From the NCBI GenBank assembly GCA_036897525.1, contig JAYMTJ010000082.1, positions 1 through 40,691 of the forward strand: a stretch of 40,691 nt of DNA, in the 5' to 3' direction. How positions within the stretch are numbered: position 1 is the stretch's first letter; the number at the start of each line of letters is the position of its first letter. The notes under the pieces are model-generated. The model worked only from the letters and a program-made list of their open reading frames with translations, did no database searches and was not told where the DNA came from. Of this stretch, positions 12,086-24,513 are shown piece after piece. Both the position numbers and the translations under genes were made by a program. The DNA is from Pelargonium x hortorum. Taxonomy: Eukaryota; Streptophyta; Magnoliopsida; Geraniales; Geraniaceae.

Positions 12086-14121
12086 CTTCTTCTATGGTGG
12101 TAATGGCAACCTTTAGGTTGAAATAAGAATACTCCAAAAAGATCTTCCTGAATCTGATGAACTAGAACTACTTACCATCCAGAACAAGCTCCAATAACTG
12201 AGATCCCATAAAAGAGGATTCTAAGGAACTCAAACCTGAAGAAGTCTTTACCCTTAACTAGACTGACTCCAAATAGTATAAAACTAACTAAGACAAGCTT
12301 ACCTTGATGGACTGTGAAGGTGAATCCTTGAAAGTAGGCCTTTGACAGTAACTGACTGAGTACACTCTAATTCCATGGACTCTAACTCTAATATCCACCT
12401 GTTCTAATCTAACAAATCTAAGAAGGCAACATGCTTATCCACTCTCATATAATGTCTTCCTCTTAGTAGGACCTAGAACCTTAGAACCCCAAAACCCTAT
12501 CTTCTATCTTCTCTGTACTATGCCAGCTCGAACCGGTGTCTGTAGCTAGGAGGTGTATTAATTCTTAAGAAGATTCTTAGGAAGAATAATATATTATTAA
12601 CTGAAAGTAAGTTGAATTCCTAAACTCATTAATTCGTGCTAATGGAAACGAGCCTGTTTATTGACATTCCCGGTAAAGACTGAAACTGATAAATACTGAA
12701 TCCTTTTGTTTGAGTCGATTGGACTTTCCGACAGCCCTGAGTGTTTTGTAAGGTAGAAGTTCTTAGAGAGCTTTATTCCGATGTATCTGTACTGGAATAG
12801 CTGGAAAAGAATTGCTTCCAAAAAGAATTCCTGTTTTGTAGTTCATTGTAGTTTAACCTGGTATTCTTTGCTTTGGGTTTTGAGAGTATTGAGAGTATAG
12901 TCCTAAGTCTTTACTCAGAACTCAGAGGTTAGTCTTTCTCATCTATATAGCTATGAGGATAGAGAGGATAGAAAGGGAAGTGACTCATTTTAGCACTGAA
13001 TTCTATCTATATCGTGGGTAATTGCATAACTCTAAGGGACATAAGAGACTTTGGACTATAAGACACCGATCTAACTCAGCTCACTATAAGGACTATAACT
13101 CGAATTCAGGAATCTAAGCAATCTAACTCACTCATTTGTTTTTGCTAGGTGCTCTTCAGTTTATAACTCTTGATTCAATTAATAAAATAAACTAGGGGTA
13201 CCCATCATATCTATGGATAAGGGAGATATTTGATTTTAAAGCTTGACTAAAATTCCTACTTCGACAGCCTAATTCGAATGATTTTATTGCACCTTTGTCT
13301 GGCAAAAAGGCCTATCTCGAAAGGGACAAAAAGTATTCTATGCCTACCTGGATATAGGGGATTTCTAATTACTCCAATTGATTGAACAATTAAGCTTCCC
13401 GATAAGACTTCCATAAAATCAAACTAAGATTTCATTTCAGGCGTACAAATTTGACAAATACAACTGGACTTTAATACTGATAAAAGCTTTACTTAATTTA
13501 TTATTGCAGAGATATTTTTCCTAAGGACCACTAAATAGCCCGGGATCGTGTTATAGAGTATGGAATTTAACTAAAATAGCACCTGTTAAATTACCAGACC
13601 CCCCATTTTCTAGTAGATTTTGTTTTCAAAGGGGTTTTTATTCCAGCTTTTTAGGCTCCGTGTCTGGGATTCCTCTCCATTATATGGATAACTTAGGTTT
13701 ATTCTAGTCCTAATCGAGCTCAATCCTTTTATTCTACTCACTAACTGCTCCGCCTTTAAGTTGAAATAAAAGTCACAAAGAAAAAAGACTGTAAACTAAC
13801 TAGCTTTTCTATAGACCCTAAAGCCTCCTTATCTTATCACAGGAGTGTCGCCCTAGCGACTGGTATTGCGCACACAAAGATTTAACTAATAAGTAAAGTA
13901 TAGGGGCCCCCCTTTTTTCCTTTTAATTTAACGAGAACTTGCTTGCTCGTTAGGGTTATGGCGCTCAATAGAATTTAATCTAGATTTAGCGGAGTTTTAC
14001 TAAAAAGCTTATTCTAGGCAAAGCAAAAAAAAGATTATTGATATTATTACTACTATATGAAAGTAAGAACGGAATTAGGTATAGATAAGAGATTCACTGA
14101 AAGAAAGTTTTTTAAGAATTC
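12086..14121. other. decayed repeat DNA, no gene
   Basis: The left part is pyrimidine/A-rich on the plus strand and has more CA than the rest of the window, so it may be less altered. A 9-bp direct duplication TGAGAGTAT lies at 12881-12898. A minus-strand frame of 60 codons (12639-12821) has no motif. Given its place upstream of the copia-like trace, it may hold older pol sequence, but I could not align it. Confidence 0.4.
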
Positions 14122-14141
14122 CTAACTAACTAACTAACTAA
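14122..14141. repeat. (CTAA)5 microsatellite
   Basis: Five perfect CTAA units just before the open frame that starts at 14153. Confidence 0.95.
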
Positions 14142-14152
14142 TTAGGTAAAGC

Positions 14153-14506
14153 GTGCTATGGAACTCTCTTAATTTAATTAATTGTTCTGGGATAGCAAGA
14201 CAAAACGAAGCTAGGAGATGGACCAAGAAAGTTCTCCGATACCTTCTAATGGAACTGTTGTTAGGATCTGTAAACTTATGCTTTTATGACTATATTGCTG
14301 GGATTGTATACTGTTGTAGAGGCAAAGAAGTCCGTTTTTTTCATTATGTTAAAATGAAAAGGTTACTCTATACTATAATAGAGGAACATACGCAATCTTT
14401 AATATTAATGATAAGAGTTGGGTACTGTAGAAGCAACGAGACTCGAATAAGGCTAACTTCTCTCGTACCAATTATAAGTAAGCTCACAAGTAAGCATATA
14501 TCTTAA
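14153..14506 (+). mobile_element. Ty1/copia RNase H-like fossil fragment
   Basis: A 117-codon open frame starting at a GTG. Its first third contains ARRWTKKVLRYL followed by LCFYDYIAG. This resembles the copia RNase H entry, where a His/Trp-Lys-Arg-Val-Leu-Arg-Tyr-Leu block is followed by a Tyr-x-Asp-x-Asp-x-Ala-Gly block. The spacing is shorter than in whole elements and the rest of the frame does not align well, so this is a broken relic and the call is tentative. The alternative is a chance open frame. Plus-strand pol sequence would be expected upstream, but none was recognised. Confidence 0.35.
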
Positions 14507-15589
14507 GAACTCAAACTATTAGGACTGTCTAGAACTAAAGACTATGTAACTTTAAAAATGACTAAAACCTAATAATAGAAGAACTCCTAGCTACTATTAT
14601 ACTATGACTCAATAGGTAAGATACTTGTTTAGCAATAACTACAAGAATATAAGAAGGAACATGAATCTTAAAGCCTCTCAAATTACATGTGAACCTAAAC
14701 CCTCTCTTTAAAAGCAAGTTCCTTGTCATCCGATACCCTAAATCCACTGGCTAACCTAATAAATAGCTTCCTTGGGACCTCTAAATCAAATACACTCTTG
14801 TCTCTGTCAATGCCTGCTATAACCCTATAACTACGACCACTTAGGCTGACTCTTTTGAAACCAACTCAGAATTCCCTAACTAACCCTCAAGAGGACACCT
14901 AAGGAATTGGTGCTAATGGAAGGTGCTAAAGGTGGACTGTTCCTATGTAAGCTAAGGAGTTACTGAGCTATCTTGTTATCTAAAGCATGCTGTCTTATAA
15001 AGGTGGACAAACTCTAAATTGAAGGAAATTCTAATAGATTCTCTTCTTTGTTAAGGAGATTGCTTGACAGAGGTACTACACTTGATACTACAGATTCTAA
15101 TTCCTGGGTTGTAGAGTCCTAAGAATTTCTAAGAGATAGGTTTAGGAAAGTCACTCTATTAATTAAGTGTCCTTTGAAAGCCTTGATAGGACAGTAGAAT
15201 ACAGAATATATAGGGAATCCCCTCTTTGCTTTACTTTGTGTGTTTGAGTTCTTCTTCTTTCTATGTAAATAAGCTCTCTTACAAACCAGTTAAATCAGAG
15301 CAAGGTAAATCACCAAAGGAGACAGCTTCCTTAACAAGTTAAAGTGCTTAAGAATAAGTAAAGAAACTCAGATCAATAGTCAGGAGTATAAGCTACAAAC
15401 AACGGTATTGGCATCTGGGTTTGGTTCTAAAGGAGCGATGGGACACATTATATGACAGAGACTGCGTTCCTTAAAGTGCTTAGCTGGTTTAGGAATAATT
15501 AATAAACTCTAGTTCGAAATTCCACTTACTTATTCAGTTTTATAAACAAGGACCTTAACTTTCTATTTATAAACCTCCAGAATCCAGGG
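14507..15589. other. decayed repeat DNA, no gene
   Basis: No frame stands out. Around 15090-15200 a plus-strand stretch may match the 34.9-kb region loosely (Trp, Ser and Arg-Phe blocks), which would extend repeat copy A to the left, but the match is too weak to claim. Confidence 0.35.
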
Positions 15590-16150
15590 ATATCTACACC
15601 TTTTCAGTAAACACTTTCAGGACAAGACTAAAGAAAGGAGATATAGGTACTTAACTGTCTTAGCTTAGAATAGAACCAGAACATGAAATATTTCAAAGGA
15701 AAGCCAAATCTGAATTACAACAATAGCAAGATTGTAAGGTCCATTTCCTGTTATGTCTAGCAAAAGTAAGTAATATAATAAGTAATCGGTAGTTTTTCTT
15801 AACTTGGTGTAGACCCTGGTATTTTATAGACTAGAACTAGAATAGATAGTTTAGGACTATAGGAATTGCTGCTATTAGGAGAACAGATTGATTCTATTTG
15901 TTTAGAAAGTAATAATTAAAGTACCTGGATAATTAAGTAAGGAATTCTAACTTTCTGAATTGGAGCTATTTCTTCATGAGGGCCTGCTAAATAAGGAATG
16001 TTAGTTCAACATTTTCTTTTTTCCATTATTGGAGAACCCAACTCCACTAATAGTCTAAGTCTAAGCATCCAGCCTCTGTAATATAATGAATGTACTTATT
16101 CTCTAGGAACCAACTTCAAATTGTAGCTTGGAATTCTAACCAGGTTGCAC
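15590..16150 (+). repeat. dispersed diverged repeat, copy A
   Basis: Aligns by eye with 35330-35700 in the same orientation. Shared blocks in order: CTTTTCAG..TAAA against CTTTTGAGGGTAAA; TAGGTACTTAA against TAGAGTACTGAA; TGAAATATTT against TGAAAGATTT; TTCCTGTT; GGAATTGCTGCTATT against GGGATTGCTGCTATT; CTCTGTAATATAATGAAT; and TGTAGCTTG. Copy A carries extra sequence between the last blocks. It is probably internal sequence of one retrotransposon family, given the gag-like start upstream of copy B. Confidence 0.6.
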
Positions 16151-18949
16151 TTCTCTCATGTTAGCAATTTCAGCTATTCTCAAGCTAAAGCTCGCCTCAA
16201 CCAAGTATCTCCGCCCAGTATAGAGATTTCAGCAATTCCCCTTCGGTATTAACTAGTTTGTAGTCTAGGGATTGCCTTTGAGAGCTTTGACAGGGATTTA
16301 CCCTTTGTATTTGTATTAGCCTCTGTATTAACAGGGGATTTACAGGTATTTGATATTTACCATTATTAGCTTGGGATTCGACGGTATTCCTTTTCTAGGT
16401 TCTCCGGTTTCAAGAGAGCTTGGTCTTTTTGGGGCGGGATAAGTTATAAAAAGTTTTCGTTTGAAGGATTTTAGTTTCATTTTAAAGGGTATATTAAGAA
16501 AGGGTTTTTTTAAGAATTCTAAATTTGTATTTTGAAAGCCTGCTTTTCTTGGTGTTGCTGCTAGTGATGGTATATACTCTAATACTTCTAAGGTTTCAAT
16601 CCTCTTTTACTGATAAGTACATAAAATGAAATGAGGGAATATCCCTTATAAAGAGTCAGTTCTTCTTTGGTTCCAGTATCTGTAGCAAAGTAACAAGCTA
16701 AAAATGTAAGAGAAATCCCGTGACGTTAATAGGTAGCTCCTCTAGTAGTCTTGTTAGTAGGAATTAGATTCTGGTATTCCCTCCAAAAAGGAAAAAGTTA
16801 GGTATTCAATTCAGATCAAACTTCCCTGTATTTTGGTTAAAGGCATTCTAAGGAAAGGGAACTAAGGAAGAGTTTGCCTTTGTGTTCCTGATTTATAATA
16901 AGTTGTTCGAAGGTTTTCTGAAGAGGGTTTTTCTACTGTATAGTACTTCTGTATCGCTTCTGTATCGAATTTCTTAATTTAGTAATCAGGTCTCTAGCTT
17001 TAGATTGTTTACTTGTGTTTCCGTGGAGGGCTTTAGGATAAGCTGAAGTGAATGTCTTCTTAGTAAATTGAGTTTGTGTGCCTCTTGCTTACAGTATCTT
17101 AAGATGTAGGAAATAGGGAGGCCTGTTTTTTGGCTGGCTTGTTTCCTATTTTCAATATCGGATATTCTGGATAATAAAGGGGTCTAGAGGGGCTTGCCAA
17201 AGAATATTTTGTAAAGAGCTTTATTTCTAGGTATTATTTATGCATATGAAACAAATAATTAAGAGCGATACCAGCATATATAGGCTTAGTACTAAGAAGA
17301 AGTACATTGAATAAAAGAGTCTTGAGGACTGTGTGATTCCTATGTTTTGTACACTTTGACAGCTTTGTAACCTTGTCTTTATAAGTTTCTAATTTGTATT
17401 TTTAGAGCCTTTTCTATTCTATTTCTACCCTACTTTCTAGCTGCTCTAGCCGATAGGAGTATATATATATATATTATAGCTCCAAGACAGGGTATACAGA
17501 ACAGGTAAGTCATTAAGAATTAAGTCACGAAGAGGTTAGTGCGCCTATAAGGTAAAAAAAAACTCTAATGCCAGGTTTCTGATTTCAAGATAAGAGGGGT
17601 GCTAGAGCTAGGTACCTGTTATAGGGGTCTCTAAGGAAAGGTAAGAAAAGGTGAATTCCACTCTCTTCGAGTTAGCAGTACATTCTAAGCAAGTAAGCTT
17701 TCTAGTTAGTGCGAGGTTTCCAATTAGAAGGTTTAAGCCTCAACAAGGGGTTTCTGAGTAGTAGTTAAGGGTGCATTTCAGGGTTTTTCCTAGATTTGGG
17801 TCTGATAGTTTAAAGATTAAGGAAGTCAAATGGAAGAGGTTCTCCTGATGTTGGTCCTCGTGAGTGTAAGGGGTTTCCTTAAAGACTTAGATTAGGTGTT
17901 ACTAGTAAAAAGGGTTTTAGGAGTCTCTAGAAAAGAGATACGAATCTGTACATAAGAGCTTTTCTGGGGGAATTCATCAAGAAAAGTCACGTATTCTATT
18001 AAGGATCTTGGTGTACTCGGACATTCAGAGTAATATGGGATCTCTTCTTCAAAAACAGCTAAGTAGTAGAAATACAAAGGCGAAAGTATATAGTCTAATT
18101 TCCTGGAAACAAACGGGGGCTCCTTTTTTTCAGGTGGCAAGAATCTTAAATAATTAAGTTTTGAGCTTTGGGTAGCTTTTACAAGGCTCTCGGTTTACAG
18201 AGTGCTAGTTTCCCATAAGATTTGATTCTTTTTCTTCTATAAAGTTTTAGGGTAAATCCTACTTCCAAAAAAGGATTCCTTCTAGATTCCCGGCTGCAAG
18301 TTTCTATAAATATGGCAAATATTAGGTAGATAAAGAGAAATTGTTAGCTGTCCTATTTCTTTTCGCCACTATGTCTTAACCAATCCTGTTTGTTTTCTAG
18401 TCTTTTTTATTAGGTAACCGGGGTCTTAATAAATATGGATTCTAAGAGAGGGAGAGGAGGTTGTTACTTTTTCCTTATTTTTTGTAATATAGATTTTTTA
18501 CCCATTAGTTGTTTTTAACTACAAACAAGTATACTTACTATGCTGTCTCAAAGCATATTTCAGGTCTAGAGGACTGCGCGGGACCCGTTTTACGAGATAT
18601 TTCAAAGTTGGAAAGGTTTAGGAGTAGCTGGAATTACTAAAAGAGAACCCTAGTTACTAGATAATAAGGACTTGAGTACTAAGCGATAACTCTTAGTCTA
18701 GTTTTGACAAGATGGCTTAGGAGCTCCCAACCTTGGAAAGAACTTCTTATATGGAGGGTACCCTCAGACAAAAAAAATCACGATAAACAATTGTAGAAGG
18801 GGTTTTCACATGGATCAATATAAGGTATATAGTAATTTACCGGATTCTCTCTTAAAATAGGAAAGAAAATTAAGGATAACGAAGATTTTTATAAAGTTTA
18901 TACTTATAAATTATCTAGAACGGAGTCGAGACCTATTATAGGTTATGGA
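16151..18949. other. T/G-rich gene-free DNA
   Basis: The plus strand is rich in T and G over most of this stretch, with many GGGTTTCC- and TTCTAATTT-like phrases. An 11-bp direct duplication CTTCTGTATCG lies at 16946-16967 and an (AT)n run at 17460-17474. The sequence around 16505-16560 resembles 33900-33950 in places. A minus-strand frame at 17892-18140 (82 codons, with YILSPLYFYYLAVFEEEIPY) has no recognised motif. It would sit upstream of the gypsy trace and may be its gag end, which is an inference only. Confidence 0.4.
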
Positions 18950-20035
18950 TTCCTGATACCATGTCCGTTTAAAAGGGGTTAACCGGTGGTAATTGGTTAG
19001 GGTACAGTATACTTTCACTTTACTGAGCAGAAAAGGATTAAGACAGGATCGCTAAAGGCTGCCTTCGTGGTTGTTCCAAAGGGTAAGCCCTCAAAAAACA
19101 AGTTAGATTACTTTAGATTTGTAGACCTGGGGTGTATCTTACACTTGCTCCTCCTTAAGGAAACTCATGTAACATGATACAAAACGCAAAGCCCTCGTAG
19201 TAGCTTACAATATTGTAAATAAAACTTAGTTTATCCAGCCCTTCTTTGTAATATATACCTACTATAATACAAGAACTTTGAATTAAGGAATACCTCTTTT
19301 GTACTCTCTGTGTTATGTTATAATGGGCCTCTTATTCTAGTACAGTAGGCAAAAAAGCCTATAGTCAGGGAAGTTGTAAAGCACGAAACAAAGCCATTTT
19401 TATTAATAACCTTCAAGAAACCAGATATCAAAGAAACCTACCTACATCACTTTCCTGTATTAATTCTATTTTACTGCTAAATACCTTGTGCTAGGAAAAC
19501 TTTGTAATGAATATAGTCAATTTGTTGTCCTAAATTTTATTGAAAGTGACGAGTTTTCTTGCCGAGCTGTAAGGTTTTCAATTGGAAGTAGCATGTATAT
19601 TTCTAAAATGTGAAATTATCTTAACTTTATTGAGGCGGGCCATTCTCTGCTTAATACTGACAAGGAACATAAACATGGACCTATATCTGATTGCTTGATC
19701 TAACGGCCTCGTTATTTGAGCACCTATTTGAGTTCGGTTTTATTCTTTCGATTTCTTAGTTTAGTTTTTTCGCAATTGGTTTTCTGAGGTACCCCTATAA
19801 TAATCTATTTGACATAATATAAAGGGGAATAACATCATTGCTTAAGCATCTACCCTGAGAACAACTTTTATTTATTTGCAAACTTAGGACTATCTTTTTT
19901 TGGACGCAAAGTAGTAAAGGGAACCCCCTTTTTCAAAGAACTACAAAAAAAACGAGGGCTCCTATTCCTAGATGCTGAAAAACCTGCCAGCAGTTGGTTA
20001 ACCCCAAGAGTTCTCTAATAAACTAAAACCTTGTG
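18950..20035 (+). mobile_element. Ty3/gypsy reverse transcriptase/RNase H fossil
   Basis: Near 19055-19130 the plus strand reads KAAFVVVPKGKPSKNK and then RFVD. This resembles the start of the gypsy reverse transcriptase, where a Val-Pro-Lys block is followed by a Lys-x-Arg-Phe-x-Val-Asp-Tyr-Arg block. Near 19930-20010 it reads TPFFKELQKKRG and DAEKPASSWL, like the connection into RNase H (Leu-x-Lys-Lys, then Trp and the Ala-Phe block). Order and strand agree with a gypsy pol. The spacing is longer than in whole elements. The copy is old and broken many times, and no ends could be set. Confidence 0.45.
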
Positions 20036-20438
20036 TCTTCAATTATGAGTTATGTCATAGAAATGAAGATCCCTGACTGAGTCAAATACACCTAACATAT
20101 TTAATCGAGTTACAGCTATAGAATATTAAGTATATACTTTTTTTTGCTTAGTCCTTATCAAAAGTAAATACAGTTCGTATGGTAAACTCCAGCCCTTTAA
20201 GTTCTTAGTTCTTTGTGAATCTATTTGGATTAACTGGCCTAAGTCTTGTATTTAGTTGCCTAACCAGGAATTTTAGGACATATACATAAAGCAATAAGGT
20301 ACCACTAGTTGTTTAAACTACCCCGTGGGTATGCCTGGGAAAAGAAGATATTAGTTTTTTGAGATGCTTTAGAAAGACAATAATACTATTCAATCAAAGC
20401 AGAAACTCTCTCAAATAGAAAGATTAAGGTTAGAATAA

Positions 20439-20555
20439 AGAAACAAATCCACAACCCGTACAACTAATAATCAATCTCATGAAGGTATAATAGAACCCAA
20501 ACAAGACACTGAACTACTGCCTAGAACAGAACCTGATACAGAACAAACAAGTTAA
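20439..20555 (+). other. hydrophilic open stretch, unassigned
   Basis: Thirty-eight codons ending at 20553-20555, rich in Asn, Thr, Gln, Glu and Pro (TNNQSHEGIIEPKQDTELL). The codons before 20436 are also charged. CpA is unusually common here compared with the rest of the window. Such acidic, Pro/Thr-rich text is typical of retrotransposon linkers between integrase and reverse transcriptase, or of gag tails. No domain can be named. Confidence 0.3.
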
Positions 20556-23500
20556 GTTCCAAGAACTCCATTCAAAGCTAGAAAAGCTTAAAAAACTTCC
20601 TAAAGTTTCTATCTAAAATACAATTTCACCTTCAGCAACCCTGTTGTACATTCAACCCAGAGAAAGGAAAAAGGGTCTCAAAAGTAGGACTAGGTCTCGC
20701 TCTTTTGCTAGGTAACAATACACTCAATACCTCTTTTTGATAAACCCTGAAATAGAAAATTTCTGAATAAGAATCTTTTGTGACAACCATTATATTAAAC
20801 GATACCCGGTACCAACTATTGGTAGACAGACTAAAAAACAGGTGTTCCTCTGTTTCCAATTCTAAAGCAGTAGGAGAGCGGGAGAGAAAAGGGTTTCTTC
20901 TTTACCGGGTTTACTGGTGCTTAAAAGGCCTTACAACCGGTTTTGGTATTGTTGTAATGAGTTCCCCTTTTTAGTGTTAAGTTTCTAGCCCTGTTTGCTT
21001 TTAACTCTGGTAAATTCGTAAGGGTTTTCCGGGGGGAGGGTTCCGCTAAGCTAAGGTAAGGTATTCCTTATTCTGGAGAGATTTAGTTGTGCTAAAGGAC
21101 AGTTGATACGGTATGTTATGCTTCACTTTCGTTTGAAGTTTTACGGTTATTTGTCAGGGGATTGCGAAACCAGTCTTTTTTTTATTATCTTTACTCCCTC
21201 CTTTATTTACTCAGAGAGTTTCTTGGGCTCTTATAAGCGCGAATCATATCCGGGATACTGTCAGGAATCTTAATGGGAAGTAAATAGTGCAAAACTAAGT
21301 TTAAGGAATATTGGACATAATAAAGTAAAGGATCTTAAACTGTTTATTGGTACTCGAGCTTTGAAATCTATTTTTCCATAGGAAGTCAAATAGGACTCTA
21401 AGTCTAGTAGTTGGGCCTTACCTCCTTTAACTCTATTATAAATATTTAAAAAGAAGATTGAAATTACAGCGCGCTTAAAATTCATAACTGACGAAGCTAC
21501 TTGCCTTAATTTATTACAAAATTTAGTTAACATAAGAGTACACAAATAAAAGTCAACATATCTTCCTCCGGCTCCTCTATACAATACCAATATCCCAACA
21601 ATACAAAACGGAATAAAATAACTGGGGTCAGGACTCCTGGAAACGAGTTCCCCCTTAGTTATGTAGTAAATAAAATTTATTAGAAGGAGTTAAGACTTAA
21701 TCAAAAGTGAAAGTATATTGCCTTTATTTTATATTATGGATTTCATACAATTTACTATTATTTATCAATAGTCTTATTTATAAACAACTCCTACAACTAG
21801 TCCCAGTAAGCGCCCAAGGAAACCTAGCTTTTCTCGTTAAAAACTAATGAAACTAAATCCTCTTTTTAATTAAGTGATTTAGAAGCACAGATTTTTGTAA
21901 TATAGAGGTCTTAATATTACGGGGAGTCCTAAAAAGGGGTCCGGCTTAACCGTCTTGTACTAGCTATTAAGGGGTATTCCGCCATATCGTGTAGATAGAA
22001 GAAAGGACTAAAAAAAGCACCTATTGATATCTGACTCTGTTTAATATACGAATTCGAGAGAAATAAGCCAGAAATCGCTAGTGGAACTTCTGACTCTTAG
22101 TAAGGACTCCCTTAAGTACAAGTAGATAGACTTGGGAAAGCTCCGAGTTTCAGATTAAAAACAAGAAACACTTTCTTGTGGACTCAGCCTGGTCCAGTAC
22201 TAGAAATAAATAATAACTCTAGTGATCTTTCTATTTTTTCTGTTCTACTATGAACCTCCGAAAAACTTCCTACAGCAAGGATTGCACCTAAGAATAAGCA
22301 CATTTCTACTAACTATTTATTTAGAAACTTTTTTTGTCACAACAATTTTCTAAATAGAAGATTTTAAAGAATACTTTATTCAACAGTATCCTAATTAGCG
22401 AGTCCACCATAGTTAATTTGAACCTTACTTCCGAGGTTTGTTCAATCAGAAAGTCGTAATCGCATTGCTTTTTACCAGAAAGGAGTTTGCATATCCTGAA
22501 AAATGAAGCGGCAAGGTCTATTTTATTAATAACAACTTGACAAGCTATAGAAACCATTATGATCTTAGAATCTCAACAAATTCGCACTCAGTTTATTGTA
22601 ACATTCACAAGACTTAAATTAAGAATTTAGGTTACTAGATTTAAGAAATAGAAATGAAGAGGCTCTCTTGACTCCTTTTAAGTTTTAAGATCTATACCCT
22701 ATCTATCTTAAGCGCTGGGATTTCCTTACCAATAAAAAGGGGTACCGATCTTCTCTCATGAAGCTGCTTATATCTGAAAGGAAAAAGTAAGACTACCTTT
22801 CTCTTCTCTCATTTAGTGTTTCTTTGCAAATCTAGCGGACTTTGGTTTTTTAATGGACAAGATATTTCTAGTTTTTCTTTAGCAGCAAGGATTAACGAAA
22901 CTAGGATTTACTGTTTCAGGATTTTCCTTACATTTGAAAATGGGTTTAAAAATACAACTTATTCAGTTGCTTTTAGTGAATTTTTTACAGGATTCTACTT
23001 CCAACCCAGGTCGTCCTTAAGAATAGTAAGTTGCAAAACTTATGTATTATGCTGCTTACCTTTCCCAAACAAAGCCCTTTAGAAGAAATCTTCATACCTT
23101 AAAGAGTACTGTACCGGCAAGGTTAAGATGGAGTCCTTATAGAAAGAATCTTCTTCACTTATCTAAATAGGCCGGGCTTGAAGAAGTTTCCTACATTGAA
23201 CTTTCATTTTTACACGAACTTTTTGCTACAAAATCCATATATCTTTAAATTTCAATGAGATATTTTGTTTGGAGGGTTTAACGCATGAATTTAAGGAAAT
23301 ACTCTATTAGAATGACGAGTCGATTTATCACAAGTAAAGCAAGTCACCTTTTTGACTATGTACAGAAGGGATAGTGAACAGTTGAACGTGGACCAGTTTC
23401 CTTTTCGAATTAACGAGTAAGGGTTTCTTCTCTTCTCTTTCTCTTATACAGCTACTTAGTCTTTATTTAGGTATAAAAAGGGTGCTTAAAATCGGATTTA

Positions 23501-24409
23501 TGCTGATTAAGAAAGAAAGATTGAGAAAAAGAAACCTATACTTTCTAGGCTGGGTCCTTTCTGAGAGCTATTACCTTACTAGATTAAAGTAAAGTGTTCC
23601 AACACCTACAATCCAGAATTTTTTAATTCTCAACTTTTAAGGATAGCTTCTAAACGGGACTCTCTTTGATAATGAATAGATTCCAGATAGTAAATAAATA
23701 AATAGAGTTTTCCTTGGTATGAGGCCCCTCTCGGTTTGTTTCAAGTTTCAGAGAAATGTTAAAGTACGCTATTAAATACCTTGCTATTCTATAAGCTCTT
23801 CTTTTTTAGACTCATCGGGCGTAAGCTTAACGACTCAGTCAGAATACGGTTGAATTACGAAATCCATTAGTTTTGTCCTAAATTAGTGAGATGCGAGTCT
23901 ATTTTTGATCCTGAGAATTTCATTTGGTTTAAGAGATTTTCCTACATTTGAGATCCGTTTTTACAAGAGTAAAGAGTGGGGTGTAATAGGGTACGCTAAC
24001 TCTCCGGGTTAAAGCAGCTCCAGTAGGTATAAGAGAGGAAGAGCCCCTTTTGTGAATATATGTGCTGCGGAGCCTTGATCAGCCTGTTTTCTATAAATTT
24101 TAAAGAGTTTTAACTAACTTTATAGACAGTATTTCTTCTGAGGAGAGAAGCGCTTTGTAAAAAAAAAAAAGTAATCCGTTTTTGATATACTAATCTCGGT
24201 AGACCCTAATGAAAGCGAAGAATTCCCTAAAAAAAAACCACTGCCACATCCTTAAGCATGGGATCCTATTCTTACTTAAATTTGAAAAGATTGCCCTCTC
24301 AACTTCTGGGTAGTCTAATGGAACTAACTGTATACCAAGAGTCTTCTGTTAAATGCATCCTCCTATTAAGATTATTTAAATAACTGATAAACGAGATCCA
24401 GATATAAGG
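20556..24409. other. gene-free decayed DNA
   Basis: Open frames of 64-106 codons lie at 20780-20974 and 22816-23082 (plus) and at 20632-20859, 21270-21590 and 22321-22557 (minus). None shows a family motif, and such lengths are expected by chance or as remnants. The one at 22816 has five cysteines but begins with GTG and lacks a convincing signal peptide. An (AAAT)n run lies at 23691-23704 and a 12-base poly-A near 24160. Confidence 0.45.
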
Positions 24410-24478
24410 TATAGGCTCCAGTTCAGTCTTGGTAGAGCACTCCGTCAAATAGATGGGTGTCATTGGTTCAAGCCTATA
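24410..24478 (+). tRNA. degenerate tRNA-like sequence
   Basis: The stretch contains an A-box-like AGTTCAGTCTTGGTAGAGCA, which reads as a D arm with GTTC/GAGC stem, and a B-box-like TTGGTTCAAGCC, with the spacing of a tRNA. TCCGT (24431-24435) can pair with ATGGG as an anticodon stem, but the loop CAAATAG lacks the usual U33. TATAGGCT (24410-24417) is exactly complementary to AGCCTATA (24471-24478), but that pairing overlaps the T loop, so a normal acceptor stem does not form. Likely a tRNA pseudogene or a tRNA-derived SINE head. No functional anticodon is claimed. Confidence 0.45.
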
Positions 24479-24488
24479 GTAAAGGCAT

Positions 24489-24513
24489 ACTCGTTTTTCG
24501 ATATTAAACGAGT
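24489..24513. repeat. perfect 8-bp hairpin after the tRNA-like element
   Basis: ACTCGTTT (24489-24496) and AAACGAGT (24506-24513) with a 9-base loop, followed by a TTTT run (24513-24516) of the kind that ends Pol III transcripts. It begins 11 bases after the tRNA-like sequence. It may be a terminator-like or SINE tail structure, or chance. Confidence 0.6.

Noticed and set aside
22816-23082. 88-codon frame with five cysteines as a small secreted protein
   Set aside because: Starts at GTG, has no convincing signal peptide, and the length is within chance for this window.
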